A DNA stretch of 62,000 bases from Antedon mediterranea (lineage: Eukaryota; Echinodermata; Crinoidea; Comatulida; Antedonidae), in contig NC_092678.1 in assembly GCF_964355755.1 (NCBI RefSeq), forward strand, positions 21,804,365-21,866,364. Direction: 5' to 3'. Positions within the stretch are counted from its first letter, which is position 1; each line of letters starts with the position of its first letter. Under the pieces are notes generated by a model that saw nothing but the letters and a program-made list of their open reading frames with translations, did not search any database and was not told the origin of the DNA. Below, piece by piece: positions 28,101 to 40,100 of the stretch. Made by a program: the position numbers and the translations under genes.

Positions 28101-31100
28101 TAACATCTAGTCAATGCCAGATAAAGATTTGTTGACATTCGCACACGTACGTATTTATTAATGGCTTAACATAAAAAAGTATATACATATTCTTGTTGCT
28201 GATTGCAGTAGTAAATATATGATGAAGAATATCAAATTTGGTTACACCATTTACTAGTCCCCTCCTCATCTGCACCCATTACTGAGAAAACTATACATTT
28301 ACTGTTGAGACTAGTTACCTGTAGCCCTTCTATGATGTTGCGATAGTCTCGGGACACCGGTATCATTGAGTCCCGTTTCATGCGGCCTTGACTCATCCAC
28401 AGTCGCGTATGTTTCTTAACAATACTAGCAGATTTAAATATGCTATTGATCTGACTATCTAGATCCACTGGTATTGCAATTCCACGATTCTTCGCTGAAA
28501 AATATAAAGAGTTATAAGAGAAAAATTATAATTGCTTATTTTCAATTATAATTATTACATTTCATACTTGTCCTAGCATGTATCAAATAAATATCTGTCA
28601 TGGGCTTGATAACATTTCAGCTTTCACTCATAGCATCAACTTCTCAAAAGTGTGTTTCTTCCTGGTGTTATATCCAAGTCATATGCCATCCTTCAATGTC
28701 ACAGACCTCTCTTTGGTTGGTGTTCCAACCTTCATCTTTTTTGTTTCTATGGTTAATGCCAACCGTAATTTCATATTCCTACAATTTATTTGGTTGGATA
28801 AAAATTATGTTTCTTGTTTCTAGTGCTTGATTCCCACTAGGACGCAACGCAAGGACGTCAGCGCAACGCAAGGACGTCACCACAACGCTAGTAATGACCA
28901 ATCACAAGCGATGGATTATTCGAACAGTCGCTTGTCATTGGTCAACTTTCTTGCATTGCGCTTACATCCTTGCGTTATGTCCTAATGGGAACTTAACAAG
29001 AGGCCTTGTTCAAACCCAATACTCACCTATGTCTGTCAAGGTTTTGATGCACGTTTCAACTTGGCACTTTTGGTGGCCAGACAACCAATCACATTGCGAC
29101 ACTCTAAAAACACTCTGTAACAACTTCACAAAGATCGGTTGTCGAGTCTACAACAGAGAAACAATGAAACAATAAAAATATTTAAAATGTACACATGCAA
29201 TTTAACACATTTAAAAAGAGGTATGTGAGCAACATACAGTACAGTACTACAATACAACATTTCTTGTTTGTAAACTAAGAGATGTTATGACAGCTTCCTA
29301 TTTGTGATGACCAATGATCTATGTGTTCTTGCTTCATTGGTTGTCACCTGAACCCAAGAATATATATCACAAGAATGAGTATTCCGCGATTTTTGCACGA
29401 GAAATTTGTAACAGAGAGCTCCAGTGAGTGATGCCCGCCCTCATAAGGGCGGATGTATACATACTAAATAAGACTTGATTTAATCAGGGAGATGTAAAAT
29501 AATATATAATATTTTACATCTCCCTGATTTAATAGACATGATACATTAAATAGAATTATGATGATAGTTTTTGCAATTGTAAACTATTTTATAATACATA
29601 TTTATTAACAAACTAGTGTTTATTCACTTTTACAGACAATTATTTACTAACATGCTAAGTTAGTTCACAAAAAAGGCCTAAAGCTCAGTTCCCACCATCG
29701 GGTTTGTTCTTCCGTCTTCCAAAGGGACTTGTATTGATTGATAGGACATCAGGAGAAGAGTGTTGCAATCCCACAGTCATTTCTTCACTTGGTCACTAAT
29801 GACCTACTTTTTGAATAGAATGTCATAAGCTTGCAATTTAGGGACAATCTTTGTATATTGTAGGTATTCAAGGATTGACCTTGTCAACCATTGTGTAAAT
29901 ACTTTCTCTGCTCTCTGCTTTGCTATTCTATTTAGTTATCCGCACTTGGCGGATAACTCCTTGTTATTGTATGGGATCAATATTTTTTTCTGTATTATTC
30001 TTCTTTCTTTCTCGCTATTTTTGTGTAGAGCGTTTCTCTAAAATGTGTAAACATAACATTTCATAACTTTGACAACATGTGGGCATTTACGTGAACTTGT
30101 GCACCTCCTATTTTTTAATGACGTCAGAGTTGTGCAACGTGACTTACGTGCGATTTTATGAATTTCGCGTATTTAACATAGATCGAAAACCATAAAAGAT
30201 TTTAAACTGAAACTTTGCAAAAGTTTAATTTGTGTCATGCGCTAACTTTCTGTGAAAAAAAAATTGCGTGTTTTACACAAAGTTACGCGTGCACGCGCAT
30301 TTAAAATTTTAAAATGCGCAAAATTAATTTCTATTCAATTTTCTACGAGTTTCATGTCATTTTAAGCATGTCAAAAATTCCCACGCGTGCGCAAATTTTT
30401 ACGTGTGTGGTGCGCACGTAGCATTAAAAACATATTTTTTTCGCGTGATTTATATTTGTCCAGCCTTTTCTAGTAATTTTACCAACTTTTAAACAATTTC
30501 GACTTAAAGTTACGTCATACGAGCACGTCGAATTGGACAATTTGCGCGCGTTTTTGATGAAAAAGTTCAAAAATTTGTCAAAATTATGCCTTTTTTTAAA
30601 CAGTCATAATTTCTAAACTACACGATCAACTTTTTGTGGATGACAAATTCTGGAAGTTGATGAGTTGTAGATATCGGATCATGTATTTTTATGGCTAACC
30701 GGACATTGTGACGTCATCGTATGGCCACGTGAATATAAAATTTAGGATTTTTGTATCTTTCGTCATAGCTCATCACAACGCATCGCCACTTATCAGTTTT
30801 CCATTTTCACGCCGATTTTAATATTGTCTAGGTAAATCAACTATCTTTCGCACAAGTTAAAAATATTTAAATTTTTATGAGGTCATCATGCCTAAAAATT
30901 TTAATTACGTGGGTCATTAATTTCATCTTTACAGTAAATTTTTATCTGTTGTAGCTCGTAAGAATAAAATGTGATAATCACGATTAAAACATTTTCTGGA
31001 AGCTATTGGATTGTAGATACGAAATCCTGTGAACATTTTGCCAATCGCATGTTGTGACGTCATCATATGGCCAGTTAAATAAAAAATGTCGTATTTTCAT

Positions 31101-34100
31101 ATTTTGCGTCATCATTCATTACATTTAAAAGAACGCGCATCAATATTTCACGTATTCAAATTTCTTCTACACGTTAATATGTTGTTACTGAGATAATTTC
31201 CTCCCGAAATTGCTATCTTAGTGTTTCATTTTGATACCGTAACCATGTTAAAAATTTGAATAAATTGCGGGTTCCGTAATTTCACCTATTCTACACTGTA
31301 TGTAATATGTATGCAGATTTTACTGTTTGCATGTATATACTATATGACACAAAATAGACTGAATTCAGCACTAAAAACGTATGATATTCTTCAGTTCAGG
31401 TCATAATGCCATAATCTTTATCAGTGTGCAATATTCCAACGTATGACGTGCACGTGGCGTTTGTCGTGCGGATAACTAACTCGTCAAAGTGACGAGTTTC
31501 ATGTCTAGTTATCATTTAGAATTCAATTGTGATATTGTATATTCTTAATACAAATCGAAATGGATTTAGTGTTACTTCCGAAAGTTTTGATCATTTTGTA
31601 TATGGTAAGAGAACTAAATAAACGATTGCAAAAGAAACGCAGTGTGTGGGTGAAACCATGGATACAGCGGCGAAAATCCCATGGAGCATACCATGATTTA
31701 ATAAAGGAACTGGAAGTAGAAGACATAGAAAAATATAATAATTTTATCTATAATTATATATAAATATATAATATATTATGACTTTTAATAACACTTTATA
31801 ATCTTTGTATTCCATTCAACTCCTAACTAAAGTTATTTCAGGTATCTATAATCAAAAGATATATAGTGAACTATATTATATCTCTCTGCTACAATATTCA
31901 GATGTTGATCCCTACCAAGCCAATTCCTGCCCATCTGATTGGCTATTGGTGTAAAAAACTGGTGTCAGTTTCGTTAATAATAGGACATGCACTAAAACTT
32001 ATAAGTCACTATTTTCTCTCTTTTATACACAAGGGAGCAGTTAAAATAATAGATTTGACCCTAAAGGTGACTGGAAACAGGCACTTTCCATCAATCAATA
32101 CAGTGTCCCTTTGGAAGACGGAAGAAAAAAACCGATCGTGGGAACTGAGCTTAACACAGCAACACCAAAAATCAACGAATATTACTCAGCACGGCCTATT
32201 CTTTACCATTGCCGTGTACTACTGTACGCCCGGTAAATTAAGTATTGTTTTTATGATATAAATTAGTATAAAACACATATTATTAATAGGAGAAAATGTT
32301 AAATGTCATTAACATTTATTTGTTTTACCAGAAACCAGTTAAATATAGGAATATTATTAAACTATCCTTCGTGAAAACGCGTAAACACCAACACGCCCGG
32401 TCACGCTATCGTAGCGCCCGGTTGATAAATCAAACTGTTTATACGGCAGTTTTTACTAAAAAAATTGCATAAAACGAACAATTAAATATTCAAATAGTAT
32501 TTAACATGATGTTGGCATGTAGTTGATAACATTTTTATCATCGGAAAATACTCCGGTGGTCCAGCATTTGATTAGTGAAACCTTCACAAAAAGTTGTATA
32601 CATCCCAGATACATCCACACTTATGGCGGCGCCCTACCACATGGACAATATTACTGTTACAGGGAAAATCGCGGATTACTCATTCTTGTGATATATATTC
32701 TTTGCCTGAACCCACAAACCATCAATAAAGTGTCAAGGAATAGGGCAAAGAAGCCTGTCTCAACCCACAAACCATCAATAAAGTGTCAAGGAATAGGGCA
32801 AAGAAGCCTGTCTCAACCCACAAACCATCAATAAAGTGTCAAGGAATAGGGCAAAGAAGCCTGTCTCAACCCACAAACCATCAATAAAGTGTCAAGGAAT
32901 AGGGCAAAGAAGCCTGTCTCAAGTGACTGGTAAATACGGCCACTGACATGCACACAATCACATGATATATTTTGTTCCTAAGATCGTCACTATTCCAAAT
33001 ATCTATATTACAGTAAACACTTGACTTGTATCTCACCTGTACAGTGGTTGTTTGATCATAGAAGGGTGAGCTAAAGAATTGAGTTATAATGCTGCATACT
33101 GTCTCCGTTATGTACTTTTCTAACATGATGTCCGCATGCTTGCGATCATGGGTTGCGTTACATACCTACAGAAGAGATAAACCCAACAGATAAAAAATAC
33201 ACTATGGTTGGTGTCTGTCTACACAATGAAATTGGTTTGACAACAAAAGTGTGATGTGCCCAAATATGGTAGTAATATGACATCATTATGTCCACACTTT
33301 TTTTTTTCACATATTGTTTGATAGTGATTTAGACTGAGCTTTACAGTGCTGTGCTTCAATACATATATCTATTTCTGAGATGGACTACCAACATTTTCAT
33401 GACTACTTTAATATAACTTTTTACAAAAGCATAAAACAATTCCAATTACATTTAATTATAAGATAATAATGGTATACTCCAAGAAGGTCAAGGTGGCTGA
33501 AAACTGAACCTGACCAAAAGTTATTTTATTTATTTTATTTTATTTTATTCAGTTGTCAACCAACAGCGATGAAACCGACACTAACAGGTTGTTTACCTTA
33601 GTTAGCAACAAAGGGCCTAACAGTAAAGGCAAGATAATACATTTATACATTATTAGTATGTCTTTTTTTCATATCAACAAGAATGGTCAGAAATTGCACC
33701 TTTTGAGTTAAGATGACTGAATATATCAGGAAACTCCTGCGATTAAGGGGAGAGTTGGGAAGTCTGTATATTACAGTTGCTCCACTATAAACAATGTTAG
33801 TTTATGTTTGTAACAATCAGGTCTTACCATAGCCATGTCCACTAGAAAGTTTTCAAACAGCTTCCACATGTGATGACTAGTGTAAATTTCTTTCATCTCA
33901 ACTTCTGTGTCAACGTAACAATGATTCAGAAAATATATATACGCATTTTTCACCTTTAAGAAAAACACATTTTGTTGTCAGAGGGACAGGGGTAGGGAGA
34001 AATATGTAGTGGATTAGCTGTGTGTATGATTTGCGGACAAAGGTCATTGCAATAAATGTGTATTGTAGTCTTTTTTTAAGATAGTTTGAGAACCAGTTTA

Positions 34101-37100
34101 GCGGAACTCCTCTTATACCATAAAATCTTAACTTATCTAATAATACATCATGATCGATTGTATCAAACGCTTTTGATAAATCAAGGAAAACTCCTAGTGT
34201 GAACTCTTTATTCTCAATAGCGTTTGTGATTTTTTCAATCGATTGTATTAAAGCATGACTAGTTGAATGGTGTTGTCTAAATCCATACTGTGTTTTACTC
34301 AGTACGTTATATTTTGAGAGGTAACAAATCGTTTGATCATACACAATCCTCTCAAATATTTTGGAAAAAAAGGGTAAAATGGAAATAGGCCGATAATTAT
34401 TTATATCGGAGATGTCACCATTCTTAAATACCGGGATAACTTTAGCAATTTTTATATCAGCCGGGACACAGCCCGATGATAATGACGTATTAATAATATG
34501 CAATAAAGGTTTTAAAATAAACGGGGAAGCAGATTTTATGAGTTGGGCACTTATACCATCATGGCCAGGAGAAGTATTCTTTGTGTTTTTAATATAGTGG
34601 TTAAGTTCATGTTCAGTAACAGGCTTAAAAAACATTGAAGAGGTAAAATTTCCCTTTAAGAAAGTTCTGTGGGTGATTTCTTCATTTTGAGATTCATGCC
34701 TAAATTTATTATTTAGTTTTTCTCCAATATTAATAAAAAAAGAGTTGAATGCATCAGCTTTCTCATCATTATCAGAGAAAGTCTCAGTACCCAATTTTAT
34801 TTTTGTAGGCAAATTGGTAGTCTTTTTCCTACCCATTATATCATTTAGGATTGTCCACGTTTTTTTAATATCTTGTTTATTTCGTTCAAACTGGACCATA
34901 TAATATTCTTTTTTCCGATTTCTAATAGTAGTGGTTAACTTGTTTCTAAAATGTATGTACGTACTTTTATTAGTAGTGGTGTTATTTTGTTTGTACTTTT
35001 TATATAATTTATGTTTTTGAGAGATAGCTCTGGCAATTTCAGCTGTGATCCAAGGAGATTTTAACTTGTTCGCCTTATTTCTAATTCGTTTTAAAGGGAA
35101 ACAATTATCAATTGTTTTATTTAAAGTGTTTGTAAAATTTTGATAAGCAACATTCGCATTATTTGATTATCTGGACCCATAAAGTCAACTTGTATGACAA
35201 GTTGTCTTGTCAGGTGAAAATTAAACATGTTTAAAGTTCTTCTGACAACCTAAAAACTTTGGCCGATGCTATCAAGACGATTCGTCAGGATTTAACTCAG
35301 AAACCACCTTGTCGTGTAATGCTGTCTGAGTTGGCCATAAGAGTGTCTGTTATTTTCCACGGCTATGCCAAGATTGCTTGGTATTTAGGCCATAAATATC
35401 TAGTATTTCAGGCCCCTAGCCCAAAAGTGTAATCAACAGTCAGAAAAGGTATGACTCTACTGTAGTAGCTACATTCTAACTTCACAATATGGAACTGGTT
35501 CTAAACAATGATTTCTTAAGACCACTTACTTCAGGTAGGCAATCATCATGGGTTACAACCTGAACGATATCATCAAGTGGCAGCAAGTGATGACTTTTAA
35601 TTTCTGTGTAAACGTTCTTGCCCTCTGTACAATAGGCTAATAGCTGTACAAGGTTGATGTGGTACAACAGAGGGCTCTCATCATCTATACGCTCCTTATC
35701 GTGTTGCATAAGTCCAATAAGTATTTGGAATGAAGCTTTGTCGGAGTAAAACAGGAGCACGTCTTCTCCCGCATTTATGAGCTGACAACGAAAAATAAGA
35801 GATTTATGAATCACTTGCAGTTGCAACATACAATGTAATGTAAAAAATGTGTACATGAAAAAGGATAAAGTGCTTCTCATAGTATGGGCGTTGTGTAGAG
35901 AGATTAAAGACTACAGAATTAGAACATGAAAGGGTGACAAAAATTGAAACAAATATTACCTCCGACATGACCATGTCCTGAGTCTTGCGAATAAACTGTT
36001 CAGCTTTCACAATCGTCTGCAGAAACTTAATATATTCAACATGTCTTCCCTGAGTTTCAATACAGTGAACGAAGTGTTGCACCACCTTCTCCGTGATCTC
36101 ATTGCATAGCTGGGTGTTGTCCATGTAAATGTGCCTCATGGTTTGCGCTTGAAGGGCCTAGCAAGTAAACAGAAATACTGTTACTATTCTATGAATTTAG
36201 ACAGGCTTTTTATTTAAAAAAGAGAAGCTACAGAAGTTCTAGGCCCACCAACAAAATACCATGCGTAGTCCTGGGCACAATATAACACTTACCCCAGGTG
36301 TGAGGAACTGTCTATGTGCTTATGTAGTAGAGTCTGGTTGGATGGGTTACCATAACAGAAGTTCTAGGCCCACCAACTTCACAATATGCGTAGTTCAGGG
36401 GGTAACAGCACACTTACCCCAGGTGTAAGGAACCTGTCTATGTGCTTATGTAGCAGAGCCTGGTTAGATGGGTTACCATAACAGAAGTTTTAGGCCCACC
36501 AACTACACAATATGCATAGTTCTGGGGGTAACAAGACACTTACCCCAGGTGTAAGGAACCTGTCTATGTGCTTATGTAGCAGAGCCTGGTTAGATGGGTT
36601 ACCATAACAGAAGTTCTAGGCCCACCAACTACACAATATGCATAGTTCTGGGGGTAACAACACACTTACCCCAGGTGTAAGGAACCTGTCTATGTGCTTA
36701 TGTAGCAGAGCCTGGTTAGATCGGTTTAATACCATAACAGAAGTTCTAGGCCCACCAACTACACAATATGCATAGTTCTCGGGGTAACAAGACACTTACC
36801 CCAGGTGTAAGGAACCTGTCTATGTGCTTATGTAGCAGAGCCTGGTTAGATGGGTTACCATAACAGAAGTTCTGCAAGAACTCATGAGCAAGCTTCATCA
36901 GAACATGCATACGAACATCTGTGAACTAAAAATAGGAAAGAGAGTTAGAAAAGAAAATTAAGCGGGATAGAACATTCTCCAGGAAAATGCAGATTAAAAA
37001 ATGCTGACAAGGCCAAAGAAAAACCCGACAGAGGGGTTGAAGAAAATTTGGCTCAGCTGGAAAACTATTACCAGACCAGAGAACAATAGAGAATGTTTTA

Positions 37101-40100
37101 CAGGCATAAGTAGGTAGGTAAGTAATAATAGTATAATAATATTATTCGTAAAATTTTAAATTCCATGTGATGTTTAAAATCGTTCTTGTGTCAAGACCAT
37201 ACAAGAGATGCCTTACCTTTTCATAAGGAATTTGAAGAAGTTCCAAGACAACGGCATGTGCTCCCATATTGCGCAACAATCTTTGTTCATGTTTTCGATT
37301 CTTTTTACTGTTTGCATTGTGTGAAATACATAGATTCTTCAGATGAATGAGAATCTAAAATAAAATATATTACACCATTAGCACATAACAATCTTGTGAT
37401 GATAGTGAGTGATAGTGAGTACAGAATATTATTGGGCTTTACACACTTTCAATACTGGTTTACATTGTTAGACAATATTGTGGAAGTTACAAGATAAAAG
37501 ATAACTTTATTGTCAAAATTGTTAACAATTTCGAGATATGTTTTGTACCTGAGTAGAATAAATAATACGGCGTGATAACTATATAAATAAATACAAATGA
37601 TACAAGTGACTATCTTGAAAAGTTTTTGTTAAATAAATTGCATGCTTGTACATTGGTGAAAATCTGAAACGGTTTGTGGATATTTTTTCCTGTGTCAGTC
37701 TAACCCTTCCTGATCTACTTATAATGATGTCTGAATGTAATGGGTGTAATGGAAGTTGTTGAAGATGTAGCTTGAGCCATAATTTACCACAGGGTGAACC
37801 ATATGATGGATAAACATTTCTTTTAAATTTCATATGCATCCAACAGCGAGTAACTCGCCAATTACAGGATTGATCTATATAATAATTTATCATGCTTATA
37901 AACTAAGTCTTATTTGAGGCTTAGTGAGTGAAGTTAAAAGAGTCGTGAGTTACAACTCTGGCACTACGTCAGTATTAAACCCTGGATCTTGTCTACAGCC
38001 CATTACATGTACAATGTGAGGATGACCACAAATGACAAGGAAAAAATGAGAATTCAACTGGGAAGATAATGTAAATGGCATGAAGAAGTGGAATGAAGTC
38101 TGGTAACATGGAACAAGTGGACAACAGAGGATGTGATGTCACGTTACTAAAACAAATGATGACGTGGTACGTTGGAATGTTCCCACATGAGGGCGTGGTT
38201 GTGGACTTGTCCATTATGGTCCAGGAGTATCTTAAGCACTCCCTCTGGAGAACACAAGCTATTGTCACAAAATAGACTTAGGAAATGCAGAGATGGTTTA
38301 GCAACTTAAAAAAGATGTGGATTATTGAACAAAGAAAGGCGACACATAAAATGGAAAGAAAGAGGAGACATAACAACACTTTAGAATATCTTACGCTTTG
38401 AATAGTTTTATAATTCTGTATGCTGGCAGGATCCAGAGCAGGACCTTGGTCTAGGTTGGCAACGTCACCATCTGCAACTGTTGTTGGTAAAGGCTGACAA
38501 AGAAACAAATAATTCATATAAAATAAATACTACACTATGAAACTAGTTTGACAAAAAAGTGTGATGTGCTCAAATATGGTTGTGATATGATTTCATTGTG
38601 TCTTTAGATAGTAAACGTTCTATATATCACAAACAACAGTGTGAGAATGATGTCATACAAATTGCTTCTTTCTGATTGGCTAATTTATCAGAAATACTTA
38701 AAATTAACTTATTACTTATTCATGAGGATGATAATATAAGACAAATTGCTTATTTCTGATTGGCTAATTTATCAGAAATACTTAAAATTAACTTATTACT
38801 TATTCATGAGGATGATAATATAAGACAAATTGCTTATTTCTGATTGGCTAATTTATCAGAAATACTTAAAACTAACTTATTACTTATTCATTAGGGTGAT
38901 AGTATAACACAAATTGCTTCTTTGTGATTGGCTAATAGTTGAAAGAATACCAACCAGTAACTTTTTCTTTTTATCTTTCTTCCCTCCATCATCTTTCTTA
39001 TCCTTTTTATCTTTCTTGTCCTTCTTCTTCTTATCTGAATCACTCGATTTGCTCTTGTATACCCACAACTCCGATTTTTCGACCAATAGCCTTAGCTCGT
39101 CCAAATTAGCTTTGATCTGTTTGTAATTTTCGACATCATTGTTCGATACTAGCAACTGGACCTATAAGGAACACAAATTTCATTTCAATAATTTCCAAAA
39201 AATCTACATGTTGAATGAACAACTTATATTTTCCTCCAGCAGTTCTTTTTAAAATGTAATTATTTTTCCAGGAGTTCAAACATAACATGATTTAAATTCA
39301 AACCTGCTTAAATGCGCTTAACACTTCTTGTCGTTGGCTGAAATGTCGGAAGAGCAGTGTGAGGGCGCCAGACACAAGTGGCGGATAGTCATGCATAGTA
39401 AGATGGAGAAGAACACGCAAAAACATTCTGCCGCCGTCGCCGTCTAAATCAAGGTCAGGTCCGTCAACACTAAAACAAAATGTTAGTAATAAGTTTGCGA
39501 AAAAAAATAATATACAAAAATACTCCAATAGTTAAAAAATTTAGAAAAAGGAGATACCAAATAAAACCAAAATAAACCATATGAGTTGATTATAAAATAA
39601 AATGTTACATTACCATTCATAAAGTTTCAAGGTTTCTAAAAATCAAAATATCTTTTTTTAAACTCAATTTTTCTCCAGTTTACAAACCATGTCAAAATGT
39701 TTCTACCTTTAACCCATTTATGCAACTAAAATAATCAATTATTGCAGTAAACAAATGTAGTTACTGCAGTAACTGCAGAATAATCTTGAGATGATTATGT
39801 ACAGAAGCAGTATTAAATGCCTTTACAATTGTAAGGACCTGTTCATGTTGTAAGCACCCATTTCTATATTGGAACTTACCATTCTATTCTTCTTAATAGA
39901 GATTGATCCTTTTAATGAACAGTGATGAGGCCCATCATATTACCTGATCTTCTTAATCATTATACAGTCTACACTCCTAAAACTCAACACTCTTTGTGGG
40001 CCAAAAAGTCTGTCAGGTAATACACTAAGTAGTGTGATAGGCTTGTCACACTATAATGAGTGCTCTTTTGTGGTTGAAAATGAGAGAATAAATTGAAACA

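Larger units (their letters stand above)
29681..32152. mobile_element. Middle inverted-repeat element nested in the outer one
   Basis: About 65-bp inverted ends: aagctcagttcccaccatcg with cttccgtcttccaaagggac (29681-29745), mirrored at 32088-32152. No clear flanking duplication. It could be a separate insertion or an internal palindrome of the outer element. Confidence 0.65.
29357..32704. mobile_element. Outer inverted-repeat transposon with 10-bp target duplication
   Basis: Ends agaatatatatcacaagaat (29357) and attcttgtgatatatattct (32682-32701) are inverted copies that continue to gatttt. They are flanked by the direct repeat CCTGAACCCA at 29347-29356 and 32705-32714. A 9-10-bp duplication is typical of Mutator-like elements; that assignment is inference. 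About 3.35 kb, no transposase recognised, contains two further elements. Confidence 0.75.

Noticed and set aside
31866-32261. 131-codon plus-strand frame
   Set aside because: Lies inside the right arm of the nested transposon; low-complexity, no recognisable domain.
33910-33989. Extension of the LINE frame into exon E30
   Set aside because: The same bases encode the conserved IP3R sequence in another frame ([12 protein letters not shown]...); the extension is chance.
36670-36745. Copy D of the duplicated E27 segment as a usable exon
   Set aside because: A 4-bp insertion shifts the frame and gives a stop; only the donor remains intact.
36231-36925. CRISPR-like or satellite array
   Set aside because: The repeat unit contains exon plus donor sequence and has no spacer structure; the genome is eukaryotic.
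38960-38961. GT as donor of E24
   Set aside because: Leaves phase 2, while E25 is open only in phase 0 from its acceptor.
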